50,654 bases of DNA, taken from positions 1 to 50,654 of the forward strand of contig JAFTWC010000007.1 in NCBI GenBank assembly GCA_017465475.1. Direction: 5' to 3'. Positions 33,000-41,783 of the stretch are shown here, piece by piece. Under the pieces are notes generated by a model that was not told the origin of the DNA, did no database searches, and worked only from the letters and a program-made list of their open reading frames with translations. Position numbers and translations under genes: made by a program. This DNA is from Lachnospiraceae bacterium (lineage in GTDB: Bacteria; Bacillota; Clostridia; Lachnospirales; Lachnospiraceae). Every line of letters begins with the position of its first letter. Within the stretch, counting starts at the first letter, position 1.

Positions 33000-33916
33000 A
33001 AAGATACCTATGGATGATGGCGGGCGTAATAGGGCTTTTGTTGTTGGCGGGCTGTAAGGAAGAGCCGGAACCAACATTATGGGAAGGTGATATTGTGATA
33101 TATCATCTGGATAAGGAAGAGACAACTTTGGTAGAACGGTTTTGCAGCACAGAGAAGGAAGAAGGGGATGAACTTATCAGAGAGTTACTGGAACGATTGC
33201 GTACCCCGGAAGATGGGACTGTGGTTCCGGCGATACCGGAGTCGGTAGCGCTGCCGGATATATTTATTGAGGCAAAGGGATTGGTGTCTTTATTATTTGA
33301 TGAAAGCTACAATACCGTATCGGGAATCAGGGAAGTACTGATGCGTGCGGCAATTGTTAAAACTTTGTGTCAGACAGAAAAGGTGGATTCCGTAGAATTT
33401 TATGTGGCGGGACAGCCTCTTTTAAGTGCTCAAAATATGCCGATAGGTATTATGCGTGAAACGGATTTTATTGACAGCACCGGTCCGGAAGCTAATTATT
33501 ACCAGTATTTGTATGCTACCATATACTATGCCAACGAGGAAGGGACGGCACTGATGGCATCTAATTTAAAAATTCCGTATACCGGTACCGAAACGGAAGA
33601 GGCGATTGTATTGCGCCAACTGATTGCGGGACCGGTGGCAGCGAAAATGGCTCCGGTGGTTTCGGAGGATGTAGAAGTACGAAGTGTGGTGACCAAAGAC
33701 AATATTTGTACGGTGGATTTCAGCAAGGAGTTTTTGGACAAGCTTCCGGAGGTTTCCGAAGAGGTTGTGATTTATTCTGTTGTAAATACATTGGCAGAGT
33801 TGCCGGGGATCTATCAGGTACGTTTTTTGGTAGAAGGGAAGCAGGAAAAGCTGTATCGGAAGATGGATTTGACTCAAATGTATGAGCGGAATCTGAATGT
33901 GATTGAAAAGGAGTAG
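32996..33916 (+). CDS. GerMN-domain lipoprotein
   Basis: 306 residues. The signal ends in lipobox LLAGC (Cys about residue 20), so the protein is tethered outside the membrane. Two GerMN-type repeats follow, roughly 35-150 and 165-290. Each has the family pattern of a strand with an acidic start (IVIYHLDKEETTLV; IYYANEEGTALM), an ELLERL or LRQLIAGP helix, and a closing VDFSKEF-like or VSLLFDESY-like strand. GerMN proteins occur in sporulation and in kinase-linked lipoproteins such as LpqB-like partners, where they may modulate the sensor. Translation is coupled to the kinase (4-base overlap), supporting a sensor-accessory role. Its stop is 12 bases before comEC. Confidence 0.88.
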   Translation: MKRYLWMMAGVIGLLLLAGCKEEPEPTLWEGDIVIYHLDKEETTLVERFCSTEKEEGDELIRELLERLRTPEDGTVVPAIPESVALPDIFIEAKGLVSLLFDESYNTVSGIREVLMRAAIVKTLCQTEKVDSVEFYVAGQPLLSAQNMPIGIMRETDFIDSTGPEANYYQYLYATIYYANEEGTALMASNLKIPYTGTETEEAIVLRQLIAGPVAAKMAPVVSEDVEVRSVVTKDNICTVDFSKEFLDKLPEVSEEVVIYSVVNTLAELPGIYQVRFLVEGKQEKLYRKMDLTQMYERNLNVIEKE

Positions 33917-33928
33917 GAAAGGAGTTTC

Positions 33929-36706
33929 ATGATAGGGAAGCGGGTTATTAGGTTAAAAGGACCGGCGGTACTCTGTGCCGCCGCTTTTGTTATCGGCATT
34001 GTTTCAGCGGAGGTTTCTGCCGCGCTAGCGGTAGGGAGTGCAGTAGGTGTATTCGGACTTTGTGTTTTGTTTTTAAGGAGTCTGCAAAAGGGGAAACGGC
34101 GTAGTTCGGCAATGGACAAGGTGTTGTTTTTGATTCCCTTCTGTTTGTTATCCGGGTTCTTTATAATGAGTAGGGAAAAAGCCGTCTATGAGCAAAACAG
34201 GCAGATATTCTCGTCCTGTATGACGGAAGGAAAGGAAGTGCTGGCGGAAGGGACGATATCCTATATAGGACGGACGGCATCGGGGGTACGGTTGGAACTA
34301 AAAGGTGCTGCGGTGGCTTCTTACCGGGCAAGTGAAACGGTGTACCGGCCGGTCGGAAAGTTGATTGTTTATACGGAAGATACTTTGGCAGAGAATGGGG
34401 AGCTAAAGTACGGACAACGGATTTTTGTGTACGGAAAAGGGAGTGAGTTTGAGGCTGCATCAAATCCCGGAGGTTTTGATGCAAGAGCGTATTATTTTTC
34501 TTTGGGAATTACGGGAGCAATACAGGGGAAGACTCTACGAATCGAAGATTTTTCTTATCATCGCCTGAATCAGGCACTATTTCAAGCAAAGTATAAGTTA
34601 TTGGAAAGTTATGTGACCTACTTGGGAGAAGACAATGCAGGGATTGTTTCCTCCATGTTGTTGGGAGAGCGTTCTCTTTTATCGGATGAAACACAGGAGT
34701 TGTACCGGCAGGGCGGTATTTCACATGTCCTGGCAATATCCGGTTTGCATGTTTCTTTAATCGGTATGGCGTTGTATGAGTTTCTGAGAAAAACCATATT
34801 GGGGAGAAACGGTGCGATTCCGGTGGCCTGCGTGGCAGTGCTGTTATACGGTACTTTTGTAAATGCCGGAACTTCCACAAAACGAGCTGTAATTATGTTT
34901 CTGCTTCTTTTGCTGGCAACGGCATTAGGAAGAACCTATGACACATTATCCGCCATGTCTGTCAGCGGAGTTGTTATTTTATGCCAAAGTCCCGGAGCAC
35001 TTTATACGGCTTCCTTTCAACTATCATTTGCAGCTGCATACGGAGCATCGGTGCTGGCAGCAGTGTTAAAGGAACGGAGGTTGGAAGAAACAGGAAATGC
35101 GAAAAAAGTGTTTAGGGGGAAGCGCAGAAGAAAAGAAAACGATAAATGGAAGAAGTGGAAAATGTACATGCTTGATAAATGTAAGAGTATGCTCTTGTTT
35201 GGTCTTGCCATTCAGGTAGTTACATTTCCTTTCACCGTGTTTCATTTCTTTGAATATTCTACTTACGGTTTTATGTTGAATCCGATCATTGTACCGTTAA
35301 TGACGATTTTGCTGTTGTGCGGTTTTTTGTCCGGTGTTTGTGGCTTGTTTGTTCCGTGGCTTGGACATTTTTTTGCAGGAGGAACGGGAGGAATTCTTTG
35401 GATTTATGACGGGCTGTGCAGGTTGGTGCAGAAACTTCCGGGTTCGCTGTTGTTATTCGGAAAACCGGAACTATGGCAGATGATTGTTTATTTTGTTATT
35501 CTGGCGGTTTGTGTCTGTGTTTGGAAGAACAATGGATGCAAGGAGGTGCAGTTTTCCGGAAAGTATAGAGGACGATTACAGAACCTGTTTGGAAATGCAA
35601 AGGTGATTTTGGGAATTCTGTTGATACTGCCGTTTTGCTTATTACCTACCCCGTGTGGGCCCTTTGAAGCTGTATTTCTTGATGTGGGACAAGGAGACGG
35701 AATTCTTCTTAGAGAGCGTGGAGGAGCAGTGTTTTTGGTGGACGGAGGAAGCTCCGATGTGCAGAAGGTGGGAGAAAAGAGAATGATTCCCTATTTGAAA
35801 TCCCAAGGGATTCGTACGATTGACTGTGCCTTTGTCAGTCATACGGACAGCGACCATATCAGCGGTCTTAGGGAAATTTTGACGGCGATGCCGGAACACT
35901 CGGGGAAGCAGATAAGTGCGGAGCCTGTGCCTGATGAAACAAAAGATTCGGGATGTCGAATGAACATATGGGGATACAAAGGAACACCGATGATAAAGAA
36001 GATTGTATTGCCACGGTTGTACGGTACAGAGTATTGGCCGGGGAGTGATAGCGTGGAGAAAATGGAGAAATCGGAAGATTGGGGAAAGAAGGATGCGGTG
36101 TATGAGGAGTTGGAGGAATTAGCTAAGAGAAAGGGGGTAGAAGTGTATTATATGGGGGCCGGAGATTATATGAAGGTTGGTGAGAAACTGATTGTTTCCT
36201 GTTTGGCACCGGAGGACGGTGTTACATATTTGGATAAAAATGCGGCATCCATGGTATTACAGGTATCCTATGAAGCGTTTGATTTGTTGTTGACCGGGGA
36301 TATGGACAAGGACGGAGAGAATCGGTTGTTGGAACGGTGGGTGAAGGAGAAGGAAAAGGTTGATATGGGGGAGCTTGGTGAGAAGAGGGCTGAGAAAGAG
36401 ATGGTTGATAAGGGGATGGTTGGTACGGAGGTGCATCATTTGAGGAGGGAGATAGAGGTGCTGAAGGTTTCGCATCACGGGTCCAATACGGCCTCTTCGG
36501 AAGCTTTTCTTGAGTCGGTAAACCCTCAGATTGCAGTGATTTCCTGCGGAAAGAGGAATCGATATGGGCATCCGCATAAGGAAACATTGGAAAGGCTTTA
36601 TGGTGTGAAGTGTGAGGTGCATCGGACGGATAAAAATGGTTGTGTGACAATCAAAGTGAAAAAAGGAGGGAAATATGAGGTGAACGGCTGGCTGGAGACG
36701 GAGTAA
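33929..36706 (+). CDS. comEC: DNA internalisation competence protein ComEC/Rec2
   Basis: 925 residues. Two or three N-terminal membrane helices and an outside OB-like region (about 75-205) are followed by the competence transmembrane domain (about 230-540; ISHVLAISGLHVSLIG, then NAGTSTKRAVIMF). A metallo-beta-lactamase-like domain follows from about 575 (DVGQGDGILL, VDGGSS, HTDSDHISG, LLTGDMDKDGE, VSHHGSN, YGHPHKET). It is the channel that takes one DNA strand into the cytosol. Two insertions stand out: a very basic loop near 385-415 (RGKRRRKENDKWKKWKM) and a charged, internally repetitive stretch of some 35 residues near 800-840 inside the lactamase domain. AAAGGAG lies 8 bases before ATG 33929. 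Confidence 0.95.
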   Translation: MIGKRVIRLKGPAVLCAAAFVIGIVSAEVSAALAVGSAVGVFGLCVLFLRSLQKGKRRSSAMDKVLFLIPFCLLSGFFIMSREKAVYEQNRQIFSSCMTEGKEVLAEGTISYIGRTASGVRLELKGAAVASYRASETVYRPVGKLIVYTEDTLAENGELKYGQRIFVYGKGSEFEAASNPGGFDARAYYFSLGITGAIQGKTLRIEDFSYHRLNQALFQAKYKLLESYVTYLGEDNAGIVSSMLLGERSLLSDETQELYRQGGISHVLAISGLHVSLIGMALYEFLRKTILGRNGAIPVACVAVLLYGTFVNAGTSTKRAVIMFLLLLLATALGRTYDTLSAMSVSGVVILCQSPGALYTASFQLSFAAAYGASVLAAVLKERRLEETGNAKKVFRGKRRRKENDKWKKWKMYMLDKCKSMLLFGLAIQVVTFPFTVFHFFEYSTYGFMLNPIIVPLMTILLLCGFLSGVCGLFVPWLGHFFAGGTGGILWIYDGLCRLVQKLPGSLLLFGKPELWQMIVYFVILAVCVCVWKNNGCKEVQFSGKYRGRLQNLFGNAKVILGILLILPFCLLPTPCGPFEAVFLDVGQGDGILLRERGGAVFLVDGGSSDVQKVGEKRMIPYLKSQGIRTIDCAFVSHTDSDHISGLREILTAMPEHSGKQISAEPVPDETKDSGCRMNIWGYKGTPMIKKIVLPRLYGTEYWPGSDSVEKMEKSEDWGKKDAVYEELEELAKRKGVEVYYMGAGDYMKVGEKLIVSCLAPEDGVTYLDKNAASMVLQVSYEAFDLLLTGDMDKDGENRLLERWVKEKEKVDMGELGEKRAEKEMVDKGMVGTEVHHLRREIEVLKVSHHGSNTASSEAFLESVNPQIAVISCGKRNRYGHPHKETLERLYGVKCEVHRTDKNGCVTIKVKKGGKYEVNGWLETE

Positions 36707-36778
36707 AAGAAGGAAAGAAAGAAGTGGTTGGGTGGAGAAGCTAGAAAGAACCCTAACAGATTTGGAAAAGGAGGAAAT

Positions 36779-37591
36779 ATGAGAACAATAGAAGCGATGT
36801 TAAGAGAAGAACTTTGTCAACTTAAAAGAATTAAGGAAGATGTTACGAGGGCATTGAGTAAAGCACCGGGGGGAACGTTGAGGATTAGAAGTAATAATGG
36901 GAAAGAGGAATATTATTACAGAAATGCAACAAATTCTAACCCGTCAGAACACACTCCCAACGGTCGCTACATGAAAAAAAGTGAGTTTCAACTGGTAAAA
37001 AGAATTGCACAAAGAGACTACGACGAAGCAGTGCTTAGATTTACGGAAGAACGGATAAAAGCAATCGAACGGTTTCTGAAAGTATATGATAGGACAAGTC
37101 TAAAACGGTTGTATCAGGATACAAATCCATATCGGAAAGGGTTGATATCGGCACCGGTTGTTTCGGATGAAGAATTTGTTAAACAGTGGCAGGCAGCGGA
37201 GTATAAAGGAAAAGGATTTGAGGATGATGAAAATCTGATTTTTACGGAAAAAGGTGAGCGGGTCCGGTCAAAGTCTGAAAAGATTATTGCTGATAAGCTC
37301 TATGCGTTGGGGATACCGTACCGATATGAGTATCCGCTTATATTGGACGGGAATGTGAAAGTGTATCCGGATTTTACAATTCTAAAAATGCCGGAACGAG
37401 AAGACGTGTACTTGGAACACTTTGGGATGATGGATCATCCGGAGTATGTAGAAAAGGTTTTGTACAAACTGAATACATATGAACGGAATGGAATCTATCC
37501 GGGGGTGAATCTGTTTATTACTTATGAAACCGGAGCGAAGCCATTGAATACAAGAAGTTTGGATGGGGTGATAAAGAAGTTGTTTTGTTGA
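36779..37591 (+). CDS. PD-(D/E)XK nuclease-like hypothetical protein
   Basis: 270 residues. The N-terminal half (1-145) is helical and charged, with MLREELCQLKRIKEDV and a conserved-looking RDYDEAVLRFTEERIKAIERFL. The C-terminal half has an endonuclease-like core: Glu167 in VRSKSEKIIADKLYALG, Asp198 in YPDFTI, and Glu213 in VYLEHFG. That order and spacing match the restriction-endonuclease-like fold, and the PDFxI...xYLEHFG wording recalls the nuclease-type region of helicase-IV-like proteins; Gln or Lys is replaced by His in the last position. I infer a nuclease or nuclease relative, with function unproven. AAAAGGAGG precedes ATG 36779. It follows comEC by 72 bases without a terminator, so it is probably the last gene of the competence operon. 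Confidence 0.7.
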   Translation: MRTIEAMLREELCQLKRIKEDVTRALSKAPGGTLRIRSNNGKEEYYYRNATNSNPSEHTPNGRYMKKSEFQLVKRIAQRDYDEAVLRFTEERIKAIERFLKVYDRTSLKRLYQDTNPYRKGLISAPVVSDEEFVKQWQAAEYKGKGFEDDENLIFTEKGERVRSKSEKIIADKLYALGIPYRYEYPLILDGNVKVYPDFTILKMPEREDVYLEHFGMMDHPEYVEKVLYKLNTYERNGIYPGVNLFITYETGAKPLNTRSLDGVIKKLFC

Positions 37592-37609
37592 CTTTTAACA
37601 GAAACGCGG

Positions 37610-37645
37610 GATACGATAGGAACAAAACTACAGATACGATAGGAA
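37610..37645. repeat. Two direct copies of GATACGATAGGAA
   Basis: Exact 13-base copies at 37610-37622 and 37633-37645, 23 bases apart, just upstream of the T-box promoter. They could be a binding site or a small duplication. Confidence 0.6.
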
Positions 37646-37662
37646 TAAAGCTTAAATTCTTA

Positions 37663-37691
37663 TTGACAAAATCAGTAATAAGTGCTTTAAT
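37663..37691 (+). promoter_or_regulatory. Sigma-A promoter of the T-box/trpB transcript
   Basis: TTGACA, 17 bases, TTTAAT, directly before the T-box leader. Confidence 0.75.
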
Positions 37692-37696
37692 AATAA

Positions 37697-37985
37697 CATA
37701 TTATATGATGAAACCGTTGAGGCGGAGATAACGGTAATTATGCTTCCACAGAGAGCCCGCGTTGCTGAGAGTCGGGTGAAACACAGGTTATCAAATGGAC
37801 CGCGGAGGGCGTAGTCAAATGTGCCACCGGCACAGAGTATTCTGCGACGTAGGGACATACGTTAGTTGTCCGGGATATGTTGGTATCCTAAAGGAGCACG
37901 GATTCTTCCGTGAATCAAGGTGGCACCGCGGATAAGCAAGTTTATTCGTCCTTGACAGAACTACAATTCTGTCAGGGACTTTTTT
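37697..37985 (+). promoter_or_regulatory. T-box riboswitch, Trp specifier (UGG)
   Basis: The conserved T-box AAGGTGGCACCGCGG is at 37917-37931. Stem I shows the AGAGAG...GAGAGTCGGG apical features (37750-37775) and the helix GATAAC/GTTATC, followed by specifier TGG at 37796-37798 with the expected purine after it. The transcription terminator is GTCCTTGACAGAA / TTCTGTCAGGGAC with a T run (37948-37985); the T-box sequence would form the competing antiterminator. Uncharged tRNA-Trp binding should permit read-through into trpB. Confidence 0.9.
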
Positions 37986-38056
37986 CGTGTAGGCAAAGTG
38001 AGCATGCGAACAACCTGCGCGAGCCTGCACGGGCAACAAGATTAGGAGGTGCGTGT

Positions 38057-38116
38057 ATGTTATTGACAAAACGATGGCGACGCCAAAGCGTGTCCGAGTG
38101 TGTGAAAAAACAGTAG
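38057..38116 (+). CDS. Candidate 19-residue leader peptide with one Trp codon, between T-box and trpB
   Basis: A short frame MLLTKRWRRQSVSECVKKQ starts at ATG 38057 with a near-perfect ribosome site AGGAGGTG 7 bases upstream, and ends in TAG. Its initiation region shares the exact 12-base string AAGATTAGGAGG with that of trpB, which argues for real translation. It has a single Trp codon at position 7 within a basic stretch. A hairpin (CAGAAG...CTTCTG, about 38119-38149) lies between its stop and trpB. By analogy with the Bacillus T-box-rtpLP-rtpA leader, ribosome stalling at the Trp codon could tune downstream expression; this is inference. No similarity to a known protein is claimed. Confidence 0.5.
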   Translation: MLLTKRWRRQSVSECVKKQ

Positions 38117-38178
38117 AGCAGAAGATTCTTAGAAGAATGCTTCTGGGAAAACGAAGCAAAGATTAGGAGGATATGACT

Positions 38179-39396
38179 ATGAAGATGAATAACGTTGATT
38201 TTGAAACCTATTTTAAGAATTACCCGGATGAGAACGGCTATTTTGGTAAGTACGGCGGTTCTTATATTGAACCGGATTTAAAGAAGGCAATGGATGAGAT
38301 TTCCGAAGCATACCATACCATTTGTAAGTCCAGAAAATTTATTGCGGAGCTTCGTCGTATTCGTAAGGAGTTTCAGGGAAGACCGACTCCGGTGTCTTAC
38401 CTGGAGAGATTGTCCGGTTCTCTCGGTAATGTACAGCTTTATGTAAAGCGTGAGGACCTTAACCATACCGGTGCCCATAAGCTGAATCATTGTATGGGCG
38501 AAGTACTCCTTGCAAAATATATGGGCAAGAAAAAGGTAATCGCTGAGACCGGTGCAGGACAGCACGGTGTGGCAATGGCAACGGCAGCAGCGTATTTTGG
38601 CCTTGAGTGTGATATTTATATGGGTGCTGTGGATATTAAGAAGCAGGCTCCGAATGTGGCTCGTATGAAGATTCTTGGCGCAAATGTAGTAGAGGTTACT
38701 CACGGACTTCAGACATTAAAGGAAGCAGTAGATGCAGCATTTGCCGCATATGCAAAGGATTACAAGAACTCCATGTATTGCATCGGTTCCGTAGTGGGAC
38801 CGCATCCGTTCCCGTTAATGGTGCGTGATTTCCAGAGTATTGTAGGTATCGAAGCAAGAGAGCAGTTCTTAGAGATGACCGGTGAGCTTCCGGATGCCGT
38901 TGTGGCATGTGTAGGCGGCGGTTCCAATGCAGCAGGTATGTTTGCAGGATTTTTGAATGATCCGGTTGATATTTACGGTATCGAGCCGCTTGGTCGCGGT
39001 ACTGCATTAGGTGATCACGCAGCCAGCCTTCAGTACGGTACAGAAGGTGTTATGCACGGTTTTAACAGCTTGATGTTAAAGGATGAGAACGGTGAGCCGG
39101 CTCCGGTATACTCCGTAGCAAGCGGACTTGACTATCCGTCCTCAGGTCCGGAGCATGCATTCTTACACGATATCGGAAGAGTAAAGTACGACGTGGTAAA
39201 CGATGAGGAAACCATCGACGCATTCTTTACCTTATCCCGCTTGGAAGGTATTATTCCGGCAATCGAAAGTGCGCATGCAGTGGCATACGGTATGAAGCTT
39301 GCAAAGAAGATGGGCAAGGGTTCCGTGCTTATCAATCTTTCCGGTCGTGGTGACAAGGATATGGACTATGTCATCGAGAGATATGGTATTCGCTAA
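38179..39396 (+). CDS. trpB: Tryptophan synthase beta chain (stand-alone)
   Basis: 405 residues. A PLP enzyme that joins indole and serine to give tryptophan. The PLP Lys is in [14 protein letters not shown] (about residue 92), the phosphate cup is [11 protein letters not shown], and the Glu of AETGAGQHG (about 115) is the catalytic acid. It keeps YLERLSG, VGPHPFP and the late [16 protein letters not shown] differs from the usual HKINNxxGQ, placing it in a less common branch. No trpA or other trp gene is adjacent, so it may rely on imported indole or a distant alpha subunit. ATG 38179 has AGGAGG 8 bases upstream; the ATG at 38173 is too close. It is controlled by the Trp T-box. Confidence 0.94.
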   Translation: MKMNNVDFETYFKNYPDENGYFGKYGGSYIEPDLKKAMDEISEAYHTICKSRKFIAELRRIRKEFQGRPTPVSYLERLSGSLGNVQLYVKREDLNHTGAHKLNHCMGEVLLAKYMGKKKVIAETGAGQHGVAMATAAAYFGLECDIYMGAVDIKKQAPNVARMKILGANVVEVTHGLQTLKEAVDAAFAAYAKDYKNSMYCIGSVVGPHPFPLMVRDFQSIVGIEAREQFLEMTGELPDAVVACVGGGSNAAGMFAGFLNDPVDIYGIEPLGRGTALGDHAASLQYGTEGVMHGFNSLMLKDENGEPAPVYSVASGLDYPSSGPEHAFLHDIGRVKYDVVNDEETIDAFFTLSRLEGIIPAIESAHAVAYGMKLAKKMGKGSVLINLSGRGDKDMDYVIERYGIR

Positions 39397-39422
39397 TAAA
39401 ACAAAATAGTCGAAAACACAAC

Positions 39423-39453
39423 AAAGGAGACCTTTTTAAAAGGTCTCCTTTTT
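39423..39453. terminator. Terminator between convergent trpB and chemoreceptor genes
   Basis: AAGGAGACCTTTT and AAAAGGTCTCCTT form a nearly perfect 13-bp stem followed by T residues on the plus strand. Confidence 0.9.
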
Positions 39454-39507
39454 GTAGGAGGATATGTAGTTGAGTGCAAAAACGCTACTCAAGGATTAAG
39501 TCGTTTT

Positions 39508-41247
39508 TTATTCATCTTTTAATTGGAACTGTGCAACCAGCTCGTGCATGGCGGTAGCTTGTGCGGATAATTCTTCGCTGGTGGCGAAGGATTCTTCCGC
39601 AGCGGCGGAATTGGACTGCACGATTTCGGAAATGCGGGAGATACCGATATTTGCCTGTTCAACAGATTCTGCCTGCACCTGAGAATTCTCGGACAGGGCC
39701 TTGGAAGTTTCCGCAATCTTCTGGATAGCATCTACCACGCCGGTTAATACATCCGCAGTCTTGTAAGCAATCTTGCTGCCTTCGCCGATTTCGTATAAGG
39801 TGTTGTTGACCAGTTCTCTGGTGCCTACTGCCGACTGGGCACTTTGCTCAGCCAACTGACGAATCTCATCTGCAACTACGGCAAAACCTCTGCCGGCTTC
39901 TCCGGCTCTTGCTGCTTCGATGGAAGCGTTCAAGGAGAGGAGATTGGTCTGGCTGGCGATGCTCTCAATTTCTGCGATAATATTTTCAATCTTTTTGGAA
40001 GTTACATTGATGCGGTTCATGGATTCCACCATGTTGTGCATCTCATCATAACTGAGCTTTGCATCATTTGCGCAACGGAGTGCCTGCTGATACGCTTCTT
40101 CCACACTGGTAACGGTGTGTTTCAAACCATCGGAAACCGTATCCATGGTAGCCAGCATTTCCTGGACGGAGGCAGCCTGATCGGTAGCACCTTCGGCAAG
40201 ACTTTGTGCAGCTTCTGCCAGGTTGCTTGCACCGGTGTTGACCTGATCGGAAACGGATTCGACTTCCCGTAATGCATGGCTTACATTGCTGCTCATTTCA
40301 TTGATGGAAACAAACAAAGCTTCCAAATCACCGCAGTAAGCATCCGCACAATCGGAAGTGGCGCTAAAGTTACCGTTACTCATCTCTCCGGCAAGTCGTT
40401 CAATGTCAAGAATAATCATTTGCAGACGTTCTGCCATGTCATGAGAGGAATTCATAAGTCCTGCGATTTCATCCTCGGCGGTGGAGGTAGGGAACGGAGT
40501 CTTAATATCACCCTTTGCAAAGGAATCAAACCGATCCTCAAGCTGGGCAAGCGGTTTTGAGATACCTTTGGAGATAATATGTGCAATTCGCTTGGAAATG
40601 ACTGCAGTGACGATAACAAGTACCACCATCAGGACGATGGCTGCGGTTTCCAGTACCTCACAAACCACTTCCATGTCATGTTCCTTATCGATGTTAATCT
40701 GCATCAGTTCTAAGGTGGCTGTATCCAATGCATCATAAAGCGGAGTCAATTCGTCGATTGCCATATACTGCGCCTGACGGCAACGCTCCTGGTCGGTGGT
40801 AGCACCAAGGGCAATGACTTCTGCTTCTTTTTTTAAGTACGCTTTTAAGGCCTCTTCTATTTTTGCATAGGCGGCTTCACCTTCTTTAGTTACAATGGTG
40901 GACTTGATGTCTTCCAATCGGGCATATGTATTGGCTACACGGGTATCGTGCTTAGTTACCAGAAGATCAATCTGTGCCTGGTCTTCGTAGCCGATGATAC
41001 CTCGCATGTTGGAACGACATTCTGCATATTCATTCATAAACAATGCAATATCACCTTGCGGTAATGCATAATTTTTCATGGCCCGCTCAAAGTTTGAAAC
41101 CACAACAATGAGACAGAGAATGCCGATAACCAGGCCTGCGGAAGCAATGGAAATGATGATGTTGAAGGCTTTTCTAAGTCTTTCCTCGATGCGCAGTCCC
41201 TTGAAGTTCAACAGTTTCGTTTTCTTTTTTTTCTTTTCTTTATCCAT
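39508..41247 (-). CDS. Methyl-accepting chemotaxis protein with four-helix-bundle sensor
   Basis: 579 residues. A basic cytosolic start (KEKKKKKTK) precedes TM1 (about 29-50). The outside region of some 160 residues is predicted helical with [28 protein letters not shown], typical of 4HB_MCP sensors. TM2 is about 212-235, then HAMP ([23 protein letters not shown]) with an extra linker, and the signalling hairpin tip [40 protein letters not shown]. The C-terminus lacks a CheR-tether pentapeptide. It is expressed from its own minus-strand promoter, with an inverted repeat in the leader. The ligand is unknown. Confidence 0.93.
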   Translation of the reverse strand: MDKEKKKKKTKLLNFKGLRIEERLRKAFNIIISIASAGLVIGILCLIVVVSNFERAMKNYALPQGDIALFMNEYAECRSNMRGIIGYEDQAQIDLLVTKHDTRVANTYARLEDIKSTIVTKEGEAAYAKIEEALKAYLKKEAEVIALGATTDQERCRQAQYMAIDELTPLYDALDTATLELMQINIDKEHDMEVVCEVLETAAIVLMVVLVIVTAVISKRIAHIISKGISKPLAQLEDRFDSFAKGDIKTPFPTSTAEDEIAGLMNSSHDMAERLQMIILDIERLAGEMSNGNFSATSDCADAYCGDLEALFVSINEMSSNVSHALREVESVSDQVNTGASNLAEAAQSLAEGATDQAASVQEMLATMDTVSDGLKHTVTSVEEAYQQALRCANDAKLSYDEMHNMVESMNRINVTSKKIENIIAEIESIASQTNLLSLNASIEAARAGEAGRGFAVVADEIRQLAEQSAQSAVGTRELVNNTLYEIGEGSKIAYKTADVLTGVVDAIQKIAETSKALSENSQVQAESVEQANIGISRISEIVQSNSAAAEESFATSEELSAQATAMHELVAQFQLKDE

Positions 41248-41276
41248 AAAATACTCCTTCCTTTCCTTAATTATCC

Positions 41277-41302
41277 ATATTCTGAATAAAAATGCAGAAT
41301 AT
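41277..41302 (-). other. Inverted repeat in the chemoreceptor leader
   Basis: ATATTCTG and CAGAATAT, 8-bp perfect arms with a 10-base loop, lie between the minus-strand -10 and the start codon. It could be an RNA hairpin or protein site. Confidence 0.5.
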
Positions 41303-41337
41303 ATGAAATTGCATTAAGAAAATGATTTTATGACTTT

Positions 41338-41366
41338 ATTATAACACAAAATTGAGAAAACAACAA
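41338..41366 (-). promoter_or_regulatory. Sigma-A promoter of the minus-strand chemoreceptor
   Basis: On the minus strand TTGTTG, 17 bases, TATAAT. The leader to the ATG is about 85 bases. Confidence 0.7.
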
Positions 41367-41462
41367 ATGAATTATCAGATAATATGGTGGGTAATTAGTC
41401 CTATTTTGGACTGCTAGAAGTTGGGGGGAACATATCCCACGTATAAAAGTTAAACGAGGAGG

Positions 41463-41507
41463 ATGCAACTAAAAATAGTTGCATAATAAAGTGGGTTATG
41501 ATATACT
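41463..41507 (+). promoter_or_regulatory. HicAB promoter with palindromic operator
   Basis: TTGCAT (41479-41484), 17 bases, TATACT (41502-41507). The perfect inverted repeat ATGCAACTA-AAAA-TAGTTGCAT (41463-41484) covers the -35, where the HicB antitoxin would be expected to bind for autorepression. A smaller hairpin AGTCC/GGACT lies at 41397-41412. Confidence 0.75.
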
Positions 41508-41531
41508 ATATATAAAGGGGGAGTATTATAG

Positions 41532-41783
41532 ATGAGTCAGAAGGATAAATTAGTAGCGAGACTGTTAAAGAAACCGAAAGATTTTACATTTGATGAAATG
41601 GTTTCATTGTTGGCATATTTCGGATATAATTTGAAACAGGGCGGAACCGGTTCCGGTGTGAAATTTACGAGGAATAACAGCAATGAGGTGATTAATTTTC
41701 ATAAGCCACACCCTAATGGAATAATGAAAAAATATGTGTTAGACCAGGTGGTAGAAAAGTTGCGAAAGGATGGTTTGTTATGA
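41532..41783 (+). CDS. hicA: HicA-family toxin (mRNA interferase)
   Basis: 83 residues, a double-stranded-RNA-binding-like fold. The conserved core VKFTRNNSNEVINFHKPHPNGIMKKYVLDQVVEKL carries the catalytic His in the FHKPHP segment. LLAYFGYNLKQGGTGSGVKF matches the N-terminal strand and helix of the family. HicA toxins cleave mRNAs in a ribosome-independent way, arresting growth when the antitoxin is lost. It precedes the antitoxin and overlaps it by 4 bases (ATGA), the classical hicAB order. GGGGGAG lies about 10 bases before the ATG, and the operator palindrome overlaps the promoter. Confidence 0.9.
   Translation: MSQKDKLVARLLKKPKDFTFDEMVSLLAYFGYNLKQGGTGSGVKFTRNNSNEVINFHKPHPNGIMKKYVLDQVVEKLRKDGLL

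Noticed and set aside
37910-38116. 68-codon frame spanning the T-box terminator
   Set aside because: The first two thirds are riboswitch RNA; only the last 19 codons from 38057 have a ribosome site.
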